Below, in pieces: positions 28,813-36,855 of a stretch of DNA of 64,000 nt; the stretch's first letter is position 1; every line of letters starts with the position of its first letter. The position numbers and the translations under genes are program-made. The notes beneath the pieces were generated by a model that saw nothing but the letters and a program-made list of their open reading frames with translations, was not told where the DNA came from and did not search any database. Location: assembly GCF_900100655.1 (NCBI RefSeq), contig NZ_FNCE01000009.1, positions 1-64,000 on the forward strand. Reading direction: 5' to 3'. Source of the DNA: Limimonas halophila. Its GTDB lineage: Bacteria > Pseudomonadota > Alphaproteobacteria > Kiloniellales > Rhodovibrionaceae.

Positions 28813-28843
28813 GAGGGGGGCGCCGTAAGGCTCCCCCCTACTC
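28811..28843 (+). other. candidate group II intron domain V
   Basis: Hairpin starting GAGAGGGGGG, closed by a GTAA tetraloop, with a 2-base bulge on the 3' side and ending CCCCCCTACTC. Size (33 bases), GNRA loop and bulge position fit domain V. The catalytic triad assignment is uncertain. Overlaps the last two bases of the RT stop codon. Confidence 0.6.
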
Positions 28844-28881
28844 GATTGCGGTGCGCGGAGGTCCGTGTTTCCGGGGCGGGG

Positions 28882-28919
28882 CGCGTACAGCGAGCAGGCG
28901 TCTGCCCTCGCTGTACGCG
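28882..28919 (+). other. strong hairpin downstream of the intron
   Basis: 13-bp perfect stem (CGCGTACAGCGAG / CTCGCTGTACGCG, 28882-28894 and 28907-28919) around a 12-base loop. No T run. It may be part of the intron 3' region, of the disrupted locus, or a terminator for the convergent side. Confidence 0.5.
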
Positions 28920-28937
28920 GTGAACCCGAAAGGTTTC

Positions 28938-28977
28938 ATGGCCTCATTCTGTCTTTCTCCTGAAGGAGAAAGAACCC
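28938..28977 (-). repeat. dispersed 40-bp palindromic repeat, copy B
   Basis: Reverse orientation of the copy at 17111; 38 of 40 bases identical, including the full palindrome CTTTCTCCTTCAGGAGAAAG and AGAATGAGGCCAT. Lies between the intron and the M42 peptidase stop. Confidence 0.85.
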
Positions 28978-29037
28978 AATCGGCGATGCCGCGACCACGG
29001 ACCGATCCGAAGCCGACGACCTGAGAGCTGGTCGGGG

Positions 29038-30300
29038 TTACTCGGACTCGTCCTTGGGCTTCTCGCCGCCCTGGTGCTGGAGCGGTTCGGCCCGGTCGAG
29101 GCGCGGGTGGTTGTTCCGGAACTCGCGGCGCAGCTTGCCGTTGCCGTCGTCGCGGCGGTCGAGGGCCTGAATGGCCTTGGCGACGCCGTGGGTGGCCGCC
29201 AGCACGTCGCCGGTGTGCCCGGATTCCGAGATGGTGTGCATGTTGCGGATGGGCATGCCGATCGAGGTCGCGGCGCAGTCGACCGCGCCCAGCACGCCGG
29301 CCATGCCGTCGGTGCCGGTGTCGGCGCCGCAGACGTCGCGCTGCATGGGGATGTCGTGGGCGCGCGCCTCGCTCTCGATCACGGCGTTGAGCTGCTCGCT
29401 GGCGATGGAGCCGACGGACAGCGTGAAGCCCTCGCTCATCTTGAGCGGGTTGGGCTTGCGGTCGCCGATGCCGGGGGCGGCGGCGTAGTCGTGGTTGACG
29501 TCCACGGCGATCAGCGCGTCCGGCTTCAGCTCACCGGCCAGCACGCGGCTGCCCATGCGGCCGATTTCCTCGTAGCTGGCGATGGCGAAGAGGGTGCGCA
29601 CCTTCTCCGGCGCGCCGGCCTCGGCGGTGAGGCGCGCGGCCTCGGCGGTGACGAAGCAGCCCAGGCCGTTGTCCAGGTAGGCGCCGTAGAAGGTGTCGGG
29701 GCTGAAGCCGTGGCGGATGGGGCGGTTGAGCAGGATGGAATCGCCGGGGCGCACGCCCAGGTTTTCGACCTGCTGCTTCTTGTTCTCGCCGTGGATCTGC
29801 AGCTCGACGTAGAGCTGTTCCTTCTTGATGCCCTTCTCGCCGCTGCGCACGGCCTGGTCGGCGAAGTGGATGGCGCCCACGGCCTCGACGGTGCCGCCCT
29901 CGATGCGGCGGTAGTCGCCGGGGGCGTCCGGGTTCTCGCTGAAGATCGCGACCTCGTGCCCGATCAGGGTCGTCGGCATGAAGGAATCGCTGTTGATCCA
30001 GATCTTGCCGTCGTCGCCGATGCTGCGGACCTGCATGCGGATCTTGTCGGCGTGGCCGACGACCATGACGGTGAAGCGGTCCGTCTCGCCCGGATGGCTG
30101 TCCAACACGATGCCGGCGTGACCCGTGAACTGGTGAACGTGCCAGCCGGGGCGGGCGACGGACTCGAAGTAGGGCTTGAGCACGCCGTAGGTCATCGCGC
30201 CCTCCAGCCCGATGGGGCTGGGCGCGGCCAGGATGTCGCGCATCTGCGCGAACTGCGCCTCGGGCATGGGCTGCGTCCAGGGTGCCTGCGTCTCGGCCAT
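29038..30300 (-). CDS. M42 family metallo-aminopeptidase
   Basis: 420 residues from ATG 30300 with GGAG upstream. Dinuclear-metal peptidase of the glutamyl aminopeptidase/TET family. Likely metal and catalytic residues are visible in VMVVGHADKI, the AYLDNGLGC aspartate, the Glu pair in ASYEEIGRMG, DVNHD and the late His in NMHTISESGHTGDV. It is longer than the usual 350, with a charged tail of about 45 residues. Such enzymes form dodecameric peptide-degrading shells. No operon partner. Confidence 0.88.
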   Translation of the reverse strand: MAETQAPWTQPMPEAQFAQMRDILAAPSPIGLEGAMTYGVLKPYFESVARPGWHVHQFTGHAGIVLDSHPGETDRFTVMVVGHADKIRMQVRSIGDDGKIWINSDSFMPTTLIGHEVAIFSENPDAPGDYRRIEGGTVEAVGAIHFADQAVRSGEKGIKKEQLYVELQIHGENKKQQVENLGVRPGDSILLNRPIRHGFSPDTFYGAYLDNGLGCFVTAEAARLTAEAGAPEKVRTLFAIASYEEIGRMGSRVLAGELKPDALIAVDVNHDYAAAPGIGDRKPNPLKMSEGFTLSVGSIASEQLNAVIESEARAHDIPMQRDVCGADTGTDGMAGVLGAVDCAATSIGMPIRNMHTISESGHTGDVLAATHGVAKAIQALDRRDDGNGKLRREFRNNHPRLDRAEPLQHQGGEKPKDESE

Positions 30301-30584
30301 CGTGGGGTGTCTCCGGGTTTTCCTTGGGGGTCGGTCGTGATCGCATGCCGCGCCGCCCACCGGCGCGCGCCGCGCGGAGGCTGACTCAGCCCGCTCTCAT
30401 CTGCAACGCGGGGCGGTGGTGTGGGGCCGAGATCGGCCGGCGGTAGGCGTTGGGGAAGTGTGTTCTGTGGTGGTTCGCGTGACGCCCAAACCGTATGACC
30501 GTGAGACCATTTCTCCGTGCTGGCGGGAATTGTGTGTGCGGCCAGCTTCGGCCGGTCGCGTCCACGCCACTGCGACATCCGGAA

Positions 30585-31112
30585 TCAGGCGGCGCTGCCG
30601 CCGGGCTGAACGGGTGGCACGATGTCGATCAGCGAGACCCCCACGAAATGCAGGATAATAGCAATCAACGCCAAGATGACCGAGTATAGAAACGCACCAA
30701 GCGCGGATATCGCCAAATTTTTCCAGAATGTATCCTTGGAAGCCATCGTGGCGAGCGTATCTTTCAGCGCCGCGTGGGCGTCTTCGGCTCGCCTGACGGC
30801 GTCCTGGCCGAGCGCTTCTTGGCGGATTTGGGGGTCATAGGACTCTACGACACTTTCCGCGTAGCTGTAGAGGAGGCTCGTCGCGTCATCGCGCAAACGC
30901 TTGACCGAATCCGGGTCCAATTGGGCGTCGACAAATGTTCGGTATTCTTCCCCGGACGGTTCACGTCCATACGTCTGCCGGTGACGAATGACCCAATGAC
31001 GCTTCGAGCGTTTGTACAGCGCATACGCGAGCATGCCGACGAGGTCGTCGTCAGCGCCGACCAAGGTTTCGTACGCCTGATTGTAGCTCGTTTCGTCGTC
31101 AGTTTCGGGCAA
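30585..31112 (-). CDS. membrane-anchored protein of unknown function (two-gene module, distal)
   Basis: 175 residues, TTG start at 31112, eight bases after the stop of the preceding gene. Residues 1-130 are soluble and charged (YNQAYETLVGADDDLVGMLAYALYK near the start is the most family-like part, given here only in outline), followed by one hydrophobic helix at 133-158 and a short Pro/Gly tail. Similar small proteins occur sporadically in accessory regions of other bacteria in my recollection, without an established function. Base composition is nearer 50-55% G+C, well below the window average, suggesting transfer. Confidence 0.7.
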   Translation of the reverse strand: MPETDDETSYNQAYETLVGADDDLVGMLAYALYKRSKRHWVIRHRQTYGREPSGEEYRTFVDAQLDPDSVKRLRDDATSLLYSYAESVVESYDPQIRQEALGQDAVRRAEDAHAALKDTLATMASKDTFWKNLAISALGAFLYSVILALIAIILHFVGVSLIDIVPPVQPGGSAA

Positions 31113-31120
31113 TCCGGCAG

Positions 31121-31333
31121 CTACTTCGTTTTCTTGTCGGTCTTGTTTTTGACGGCGTCCAGCGCACGCTCGTGAACGGTGCGGTCGAGCACCTTGATCT
31201 TGCTTCCATCCGGGGCGTGCACCGTCGCCGCCACGTCACGGCGGTTCGCGTGCCCCGTCGCCACGCGACCGACCAGATAGTGCGTCTGCCGATCAACCTG
31301 CGAATGCGGTTTCAACTTGGTGGCCTGGGTCAC
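31121..31333 (-). CDS. small basic protein of unknown function (two-gene module, proximal)
   Basis: 70 residues, GTG start at 31333 with AAGGAGG at ideal spacing. Lys/Arg/His-rich (ends KNKTDKKTK), no signal or membrane segment. A central HANRRDVAATVHAPDGSKI could be one beta sheet. Directly upstream of the 175-residue membrane protein, so the pair is an operon. I do not recognise the family. Antitoxin-, adaptor- or nucleic-acid-binding roles are all open. Confidence 0.65.
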   Translation of the reverse strand: MTQATKLKPHSQVDRQTHYLVGRVATGHANRRDVAATVHAPDGSKIKVLDRTVHERALDAVKNKTDKKTK

Positions 31334-31763
31334 GGAATGCCTCCTTTTTCAACTCACTATATTGGTCCACGAGACGATCGGATGCAAGAAAGCTAGCCTG
31401 AGCTGTCCTGCCGGCGTGGACGTTCGTCGGTGTCCCGGCGCGGTTCGATCGCTCACCTCAGGTTGTACACGGTCGAAGGCCTGATAGGTCTTTATACCAG
31501 TGGACATGGAAATAGACTTATAAGAGTGAAGTTTGAGTCGCTTCATCTCCGTCTGAAGCTGCGACATCGGCGGGTTGGTCCTTTCTCCTTTTATGAGAAA
31601 GACAGAATGAGGCCATATACCAAAATCAATATACCGCCACAGCCGCTGGTATTACAATCGAAGTGGGCGGCGATGAAGCTTGCTTTCTTCAGACGCCTGC
31701 CGGCGTCGTGATATCCGGCTGTGCGCGTATCCCGCGACAGCTCATGTCGACGGTGATTGAAAA
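31334..31763. other. A+T-rich intergenic region with promoter and repeat
   Basis: 430 bases without a supported gene. Near 31356-31361 the minus strand reads TATAGT, a good -10 for the two-gene module. A dispersed repeat copy lies at 31577-31615. The remainder includes A+T-rich blocks at 31490-31530 and 31615-31660. A 72-codon open frame at 31349-31567 on the minus strand has no clear ribosome binding site. Confidence 0.5.
31577..31615 (+). repeat. dispersed 40-bp palindromic repeat, copy C (altered loop)
   Basis: Same orientation as the 17111 copy. The arms CTTTCTC / GAGAAAG and the tail ACAGAATGAGGCCAT are kept, while the loop is changed from CTTCAG to CTTTTAT and one base is gained. Stem conservation with loop change suggests selection on structure. 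Confidence 0.8.
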
Positions 31764-32171
31764 TCACTCGCCCGTTCGCTGCGTTTTCGCGGCGTGGCGA
31801 GGCGCGGTGAAGGTGAGCAGTTCGTCCAGGGCGTCGGCCTGGAGGCAGGAGAGGGTGTCGCTTTCGGTGTTGTCGCGGCGGTGGGATTCCGTGACGCGGG
31901 CCTTGGCGGCGACGCCCGCCAGGCTGTCGGCGGGGATGAGTTGCATGGCGTCCGCCGCCGCGAACATGCGCTCCATGTGGGTGTCGATGAGCGGATCGTC
32001 CTCGGGCGCGCTCGCCATACGGTCCAACAGCGCCGCGCGGTGGTCGTGAAAGCTGCGCTCCAGGGCCAGCAGCCGCGCGTCGTTGGCCCGCGCCGAGCGC
32101 ATCCAAAGGCAGCCGAGCACCGCGCTCGCGGCCACGCACGTGCCCCATCGCAGATGCGTTCCAGCCCGCAT
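31764..32171 (-). CDS. secreted protein of unknown function
   Basis: 135 residues from ATG 32171 with GGAGG five bases away. An N-terminal signal (WGTCVAASAVLGCLW then SARAN) suggests export; the mature part is helical and acidic (ERSFHDHRAALLDRMAS, DTHMERMFAAADAMQLI). No enzyme motif. It has an excellent own promoter and is divergent from a small HTH regulator, which makes regulation by that protein likely. A longer frame back to 32243 is rejected because it would mask the signal peptide. Confidence 0.7.
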   Translation of the reverse strand: MRAGTHLRWGTCVAASAVLGCLWMRSARANDARLLALERSFHDHRAALLDRMASAPEDDPLIDTHMERMFAAADAMQLIPADSLAGVAAKARVTESHRRDNTESDTLSCLQADALDELLTFTAPRHAAKTQRTGE

Positions 32172-32181
32172 CCTTGCCTCC

Positions 32182-32230
32182 GATCCGTATGTCGTGCTCT
32201 CTGATCGGTACACAATAACGACGGATCGGT
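32182..32230. promoter_or_regulatory. three heptamer direct repeats phased at 21 bp (operator-like)
   Basis: GATCCGT at 32182, GATCGGT at 32203 and GATCGGT at 32224 begin exactly 21 bases apart, that is two helical turns. They straddle the probable transcription start and spacer of the promoter at 32212-32240. A regulator bound cooperatively on one DNA face would fit; the HTH protein encoded at 32275 is the obvious candidate. Confidence 0.55.
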
Positions 32231-32240
32231 GCTGTGTCAA
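32212..32240 (-). promoter_or_regulatory. sigma-70-type promoter for the secreted-protein gene
   Basis: Minus strand: TTGACA (32240-32235), exactly 17-base spacer, TATTGT (32217-32212). It is one of the best consensus promoters in the window. The palindrome TGTGT-CA-ACACA at 32233-32244 overlaps the -35. Confidence 0.7.
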
Positions 32241-32274
32241 CACAAATAGGTCTTATTTCGGTATTGAGTGTCTG

Positions 32275-32514
32275 ATGAACGGTATGCAGTGCCGAATGGC
32301 GCGGGCGGCCCTGGGGCTCGGGATTCGCGAGACGGCGGACCGGGCGCAGGTCGCGCCCTCCACGCTGCAACGGATCGAGCGGGGCGAGGACGTGACCGTC
32401 TCGCGCCTCACGGCCGTTCGCGCAGCCCTGGAAGCGGCCGGCGCCACCTTCCTGCCCGACGACGGCAACGGGCCGGGTGTTCGCGTTCGGCCGAACGGCA
32501 CGGAAACGGCGTAA
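32275..32514 (+). CDS. small HTH (XRE/Cro-C1 family) transcriptional regulator
   Basis: 79 residues. The HTH_3 domain covers most of the protein: MARAALGLGIRETADRAQVAPSTLQRIERGE shows helices 2-3 with the typical STLQRIE recognition segment, then LTAVRAALEAAGATFL. No effector domain. ATG 32275 or 32284, both with weak ribosome binding sites. Divergent from the secreted-protein gene over about 100 bases containing phased heptamers. Probably a local repressor. Confidence 0.8.
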   Translation: MNGMQCRMARAALGLGIRETADRAQVAPSTLQRIERGEDVTVSRLTAVRAALEAAGATFLPDDGNGPGVRVRPNGTETA

Positions 32515-32518
32515 GTAG

Positions 32519-32553
32519 GGCGCCTTCGCACGCCGTCAGGCGTGCAAGGCGCC
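32519..32553 (+). terminator. strong hairpin after the HTH gene
   Basis: GGCGCCTT + bulged C + GCACGCC, loop GTCA, GGCGTGC + AAGGCGCC: 15 pairs with one bulge, starting five bases after the stop codon. No T run, so termination strength is uncertain. Confidence 0.55.
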
Positions 32554-32575
32554 GGCACGTCGGGAAATCTGCTCC

Positions 32576-32610
32576 GGCGGCATGCCGCGCTGGTGCGCGG
32601 CGATGCCGCC
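32576..32610 (+). other. second strong hairpin of identical architecture
   Basis: GGCGGCAT + GCCGCGC, loop TGGT, GCGCGGC + bulged G + ATGCCGCC: again 8 bp, one bulge, 7 bp and a 4-base loop, but with unrelated sequence and the bulge on the other strand. Confidence 0.55.
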
Positions 32611-32635
32611 CTACGAGTTTCCGCAATTTAATCGA

Positions 32636-32674
32636 TGATCCGCGCCCAATTGCGCGCATAGAGCCCGCGGATCA
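32636..32674 (+). other. inverted repeat between HTH gene and rlmI-like gene
   Basis: TGATCCGCG / CGCGGATCA, 9 perfect pairs separated by 21 bases. Confidence 0.45.
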
Positions 32675-32711
32675 GTGCCGGTCCGGATGGCGACGATTCC
32701 CAAGATGGACT

Positions 32712-32817
32712 CAAACATCGCGTTTGGAAGGCGTCCATTGGACTGACAGATGCGATTAAACACGCTTGTGTTTAGCGTCCGTTGGCCTGACGGATGCATG
32801 CAATACGCTTGTATTGC
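32712..32817. repeat. tandem ~43-bp units with covarying hairpins
   Basis: Three hairpins in series: CAAAC..GTTTG (32712-32726), TAAACAC-GCTT-GTGTTTA (32757-32774) and GCAATAC-GCTT-GTATTGC (32800-32817). Units two and three share the loop GCTT but have different stems that keep pairing. The linkers are alike: GCGTCC[A/G]TTGG[A/C]CTGAC[A/G]GATGC. The last hairpin reaches the stop codon of the rlmI-like gene. Confidence 0.75.
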
Positions 32818-34028
32818 TAGTCCAGCGTCAGGGCCTGGCATTTCAGGTAGCCGGTTTCGGGGAGCCAGGGGTGGATGGGGTGGTCGGGGCCGGCGCCGGC
32901 GAAGCGGAGGATGCGGCCGCCGCGCCCCACGTCTTCCAGGCCGCGGCGGATTTGTTCGCCGAAGGTGTGCGCTTCCACGTGGTGGGAGCAGGAGCAGCAC
33001 ACCAGGATGCCGCGCGGGGCGACGAGGCGCGCGGCCATGCGGGCCAGCTTGCGGTAGGCTTTGACGCCCTGCCAGTAGTCCTTCTTGGCCTTCACGAAGG
33101 CGGGCGGGTCGGTGACGACGATGTCGAAGGTCTGCCCGGCCTTGTGGCGGGCCTCCAGGTCGGCGAAGACCTCGCTTTCCACCGTGGAGAAGCGGTCGTC
33201 GACGCCGTTGAGCTCCGCCGCCTCGCGCGCCTTGTCCAGCGCGGTTTCGGAGCGGTCGACGGCGATCACCGAGGCCGCGCCGCCCAGCGCCGCCTGTACG
33301 GCGAAGCCGCCGGTGTAGGAGTAGGCGTCGTAGACGCTGCAGCCCTTGGCGAGCTGGGCGACGAAGGCGCGGTTGTCGCGCTGGTCGAAGAACCAGCCGG
33401 TCTTTTGGCCCTCGCGCGGGTCGGCGCGGAAGTGGGCGCCGTTTTCCAGCACGGGGATGGGGCCATCCAGCTCGCCCAGGCCCATGCGGACCTCGCGGTG
33501 CAGCCCCTCCTGCTCGCGCGAGGCGCCGTCGTTGCGCAGCACGATCGCGCGCGGGGAAAAGACGCTCTCCATCGCGGTCAGCAGCTCGGGCGTCAGGCGC
33601 TCCATGCCCGCGGTGTTGATCTGCACCACGAAGACGTCGCCGAAGCGGTCGATGACGGCGCCGGGGAAGCCGTCGGCCTCGGCGTGGGCGAGGCGGTAGT
33701 GCGGCGTCCCGATCAGGCGGTCGCGCAGGTCGCGGGCGCGGCGCAGGCGGTCGGCGAAGAAGCCGGCGTCGATGCGGGCGTCGGCGTCGACGGTGAGCAG
33801 GCGGGCGCAGATCAGCGGCTTCTTGTTGAAGACGTAGGTGCCGAGCGCCTTGCCCTGCTCGGTTTCCACGCGCACCACCTCGCCGGGCGGGATCTGCTTC
33901 GCGGCGGCGTTCATCTGGATCTCGTTGGCGAAGATCCAGGGGTGGCCGACCTTGGCGCGCTTCTTGGGGTTGTTGGCGCGCAGGCGGACGACGGGACGCT
34001 CCGCGAGGGAGCTGGCGGGCGAGGTCAT
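32817..34028 (-). CDS. rlmI: RlmI-like 23S rRNA cytosine-C5 methyltransferase
   Basis: 403 residues. An N-terminal PUA-like domain ([23 protein letters not shown]) precedes a central EEHEE-type region and a Rossmann SAM domain with [26 protein letters not shown] and CCSCSHHV, matching the RlmI/YccW class that methylates 23S rRNA. The start overlaps the stop of the upstream gamma-glutamyltransferase gene (ATGA), so the two form an operon. Hairpins at its stop may end the transcript. Confidence 0.88.
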   Translation of the reverse strand: MTSPASSLAERPVVRLRANNPKKRAKVGHPWIFANEIQMNAAAKQIPPGEVVRVETEQGKALGTYVFNKKPLICARLLTVDADARIDAGFFADRLRRARDLRDRLIGTPHYRLAHAEADGFPGAVIDRFGDVFVVQINTAGMERLTPELLTAMESVFSPRAIVLRNDGASREQEGLHREVRMGLGELDGPIPVLENGAHFRADPREGQKTGWFFDQRDNRAFVAQLAKGCSVYDAYSYTGGFAVQAALGGAASVIAVDRSETALDKAREAAELNGVDDRFSTVESEVFADLEARHKAGQTFDIVVTDPPAFVKAKKDYWQGVKAYRKLARMAARLVAPRGILVCCSCSHHVEAHTFGEQIRRGLEDVGRGGRILRFAGAGPDHPIHPWLPETGYLKCQALTLD

Positions 34029-35785
34029 TCGGTGTCTCCGGGTGCGGGAACGGCGAGCGCGACGCCCTCGCGGCGCGGGTCGGCGGCGCCGTGGATGGTG
34101 CCGTCGGGGGTGACGCGGATGCCGTGCAGGCCACTGGTCATCCCCCGAAGCTCGACCTCGTGGCCGCGCTCGCGCAGGGCGTCGGCGATTTTGGCGAGCT
34201 CGGTGCCCTTTTCAAGCTCCGTGGGCCCGTTGCGGTTGACGAAGCTGGGCTGGCGGATGGCCTCGGCCAGCGAGAGGCCCCGGTCGAGCACGCCGACGAT
34301 GCGCTGGGCGACGAAGCCGATGATGAAGGGGCCGCCGGGCGAGCCCAGGGCCATGCGCAGCTCCGCGTCGTCGTCGAGCACCATCGTCGGCGACATCGAG
34401 GACATGGGCCGCTTGCCGGGCTGCACGCGGTTGGCGACGGGGCGCCCGTCCACCGTGGGCTGGAAGGAAAAGTCCGTGAGCTGGTTGTTGAGCAGGAAGC
34501 CCCGGACCATGCGGTGCGAGCCGAAGGCCTGCTCGATGGAGCTGGTGATGGACACGGCGTTGCCGTCCGCGTCCACGATGGAATAGTGCGTGGTGGAGCG
34601 CCCGCCGGGCGTGTCGGGCAGGGCGGCGCGGCGCGTCAGCAGGCCCGGCTCGGCTTTGCCCAGGCTGGAATCGGGGCGGATGCTCGCCGCGCGCTGGATC
34701 AGGTAGCGGTCGCTCACCAGCCGGGGCAGAGGGATGTCCACGAACGCCGGGTCGCCCAGGTAGCGGTTGCGGTCGGCGAAGGCGAGGCGCGAGGCCTCGG
34801 CCACGTGGTGGACCAGATCGGCGGTGGAGGCCGTCAGCGTTGCCGGGTCGACGGTCTGCAGGATGCCCAGGATCTGCAACACGGTGACGCCGCCGCTGGT
34901 GGGCGGGCGGTGGCCGCAGACGATCTCCCCGCGGTAGCGGCGGCAGACGGGCTTGCGGGCCTTGGCCTCGTAGGTGGCGAGGTCCGACTCCCGGAGCTTG
35001 CCGCCGGCCGCGCGCACCTTGTCCACGATGGCGTCGGCGATTTCGCCCTCGTAAAAGGCGTCGGCGCCGCGCTCGGCGATGGTTTCCAGGGTGCGCGCGT
35101 AGGCCGGGTTGGTGAGCGTGTGGCCGACCGGCAGGGGCGATCCGTCGGCCCGGTAGAACAGCTCGCGCGCCGCCGGGTCGTCCGCCAGATCGTCGTCTTC
35201 GGCGAGCAGCGTGTGCAGGCGTGGGCTGACCGGAAAGCCCTCGCGCGCCAGGCGGATGGCGGGCTGGAAGAGGCGCTTCCAGGGCAGCTCGCCGTGCTTC
35301 TCGTGCGCGCGCTCCAGCATGCGCACCAAGCCCGGCACCCCCACGGACTTGCCGGAGAGCACGGCGGTCCAGAAGTTCATGGGTTCGCCGTCCGGCTTGA
35401 GGAAGAGGTCGGGCGTGGCGGCCTCGGGCGCTTCCTCGCGGCCGTCGTAGGTGGCGATCGTCTTGCGCGCGCCGTCGTAGCGCAGCATGAAGGCGCCGCC
35501 GCCCAGGCCGCTCGACTGCGGCTCCACGAGGCCGAGCACCATTTGCACCGCGATCGCCGCGTCCGTGGCGGAGCCGCCGGCTTGCAGGATCTCGCGCCCG
35601 GCGCGCGCGGCCAGCGGATGCGCCGCCGTCACCATGGCGGTGTCGCTGGCGGCGGTGCGCTTGTCCGCCAGCTCGTAGAGGGCCGGCGTTTCAGGCTCGC
35701 CGGCGGGATCGTCCTCGGGCGCGGTGCCGGCGCAGCCGGTGAGCGCGAGCAGCGCGGCGGCGAGACAGGCGGCCGAACGGCGCAT
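34025..35785 (-). CDS. ggt: gamma-glutamyltransferase, lipoprotein form
   Basis: 586 residues from ATG 35785. N-terminal lipoprotein signal with LTGC (Cys18). Transfers or hydrolyses gamma-glutamyl groups of glutathione in the periplasm. Self-cleavage should generate the small subunit starting at Thr398 ([12 protein letters not shown]), preceded by the expected GGR. Oxyanion and substrate loops SSMSPTMV and [10 protein letters not shown] are present. A further upstream ATG at 36043 is rejected because it would bury the lipobox. Coupled to the rlmI-like gene. Confidence 0.93.
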   Translation of the reverse strand: MRRSAACLAAALLALTGCAGTAPEDDPAGEPETPALYELADKRTAASDTAMVTAAHPLAARAGREILQAGGSATDAAIAVQMVLGLVEPQSSGLGGGAFMLRYDGARKTIATYDGREEAPEAATPDLFLKPDGEPMNFWTAVLSGKSVGVPGLVRMLERAHEKHGELPWKRLFQPAIRLAREGFPVSPRLHTLLAEDDDLADDPAARELFYRADGSPLPVGHTLTNPAYARTLETIAERGADAFYEGEIADAIVDKVRAAGGKLRESDLATYEAKARKPVCRRYRGEIVCGHRPPTSGGVTVLQILGILQTVDPATLTASTADLVHHVAEASRLAFADRNRYLGDPAFVDIPLPRLVSDRYLIQRAASIRPDSSLGKAEPGLLTRRAALPDTPGGRSTTHYSIVDADGNAVSITSSIEQAFGSHRMVRGFLLNNQLTDFSFQPTVDGRPVANRVQPGKRPMSSMSPTMVLDDDAELRMALGSPGGPFIIGFVAQRIVGVLDRGLSLAEAIRQPSFVNRNGPTELEKGTELAKIADALRERGHEVELRGMTSGLHGIRVTPDGTIHGAADPRREGVALAVPAPGDTE

Positions 35786-36026
35786 GCCGGAAGGCTCCGG
35801 GTCGGTGGTCGGAGCGGCGAGGGTCCGATGAGACGCGGGCGCGTGCAAGCCCCGGTGGCCGGCGCTCGGGTGCGAAAACGCTGCGAACGGGCGACTCATT
35901 ATAGACGTGCGCGTGGCAGGTACCCTAGCGTGTGTCACCCGGCGGGATCGGGTTTCGCGGTCGAGCCGCGCCGCACGGGCGCGCCCCGCCCCCGCTCGGG
36001 ACCGCGCGGCCCGAGGGAGAGAGTCG

Positions 36027-36776
36027 ATGCTGGACGTGGCCACGGCGACGGCGGCGCTGCAGGAGCGCCCGCGCGATCCCGCCCCCGAGGGCGCGGGCTG
36101 CCATCACTGCTCCATCCGCCATTTGACCATCTGCGCGCCGCTGCAACCGGAGGAGCTGAGCTCCGTCGCGGCGATCGCGGACCGCGTCGACCTGGCGCCC
36201 GACGAACTGCTCTTCGACGCCGGCGAGCCGGCGCGCCGCGTGTTCACCGTCAGCAGCGGCATGCTCAAGACCTACAAGCTGCTGCCCGACGGGCGCCGGC
36301 AGATCACCGGCTTCATGATCGTGGGCGACGTGCTGGGGCTGGCCGACGAGGGCTGCTACGCCTACAGCGTCGAGGGGCTGACCCAGGCCCGCCTGTGCAG
36401 CTTCGAACGCGAGCGCCTGGAGCGTCTGCTGGAAGCCTACCCCAAGATGGAGCGCCGCCTGCTCTCGATGGCGAGCCACGAGATCGCCACCGCCCACGAA
36501 CAGATGCTGCTGCTCGGCCGCAAGACGGCGAAGGAAAAGATCGCCTCCTTCCTCGTCGGCTTCCGGCAGCGCGCCGCGGCGCGCGGGCTGTCCGCCGATC
36601 CGGTGCACCTGCCCATGAGCCGCGCCGACCTGGGCGACTTCCTGGGGCTGACGATGGAAACCGTCAGTCGCACCTTCTCCCGCCTTCGCAAGGACGGAAT
36701 CATCGCGCTGCACAACGGGGGCCGCGTCGAGGTGCGCGACCTCAACGCCCTGGCAAACATGGCCGAAGGGGTGTGA
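36027..36776 (+). CDS. FNR-type oxygen-sensing CRP-family regulator
   Basis: 249 residues. N-terminal cysteines C25, C28 and C36 (C-x2-C-x7-C, the alphaproteobacterial FnrN/FnrL spacing) plus a later Cys in the cNMP-like domain could hold an iron-sulfur cluster. The [27 protein letters not shown] keeps Glu, Ser and Arg of the FNR recognition helix, so TTGAT-N4-ATCAA targets are expected; none was found by eye nearby. ATG 36027 with GGGAGAGAG; upstream ATG 35907 would add a non-homologous Arg/Ala tail. Divergent from ggt. Confidence 0.9.
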   Translation: MLDVATATAALQERPRDPAPEGAGCHHCSIRHLTICAPLQPEELSSVAAIADRVDLAPDELLFDAGEPARRVFTVSSGMLKTYKLLPDGRRQITGFMIVGDVLGLADEGCYAYSVEGLTQARLCSFERERLERLLEAYPKMERRLLSMASHEIATAHEQMLLLGRKTAKEKIASFLVGFRQRAAARGLSADPVHLPMSRADLGDFLGLTMETVSRTFSRLRKDGIIALHNGGRVEVRDLNALANMAEGV

Positions 36777-36855
36777 TTCGGCCGTGTTTGCGCTGCAGCA
36801 TTTTCGGGCGTAAAAATGGAGTCGAGGGCGTGATGGACGGCGGGAGGGCATCCCC

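Larger units (their letters stand above)
26934..28850 (+). mobile_element. group II intron, class C (IIC) type
   Basis: The 5' end is placed at GTGTGCC (26934), fitting the GTGYG consensus, directly behind a terminator T run as class C introns prefer. The 5' ribozyme domains include the typical GGTGAAAGTCCTC and AGCCGAAGGCAACTG segments near 26960-27020. An intact reverse transcriptase lacking an endonuclease domain fills the domain IV position, and a candidate domain V hairpin follows at 28811. The exact 3' end is unresolved; a domain VI may extend it by tens of bases. Confidence 0.85.

Noticed and set aside
31349-31567. 72-codon minus-strand open frame
   Set aside because: No good ribosome binding site, odd composition, overlaps promoter of the two-gene module.
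32712-32817. CRISPR array or type III toxin-antitoxin RNA repeats
   Set aside because: Only two to three units, stems differ between units, no cas genes and no ToxN-like gene adjacent.
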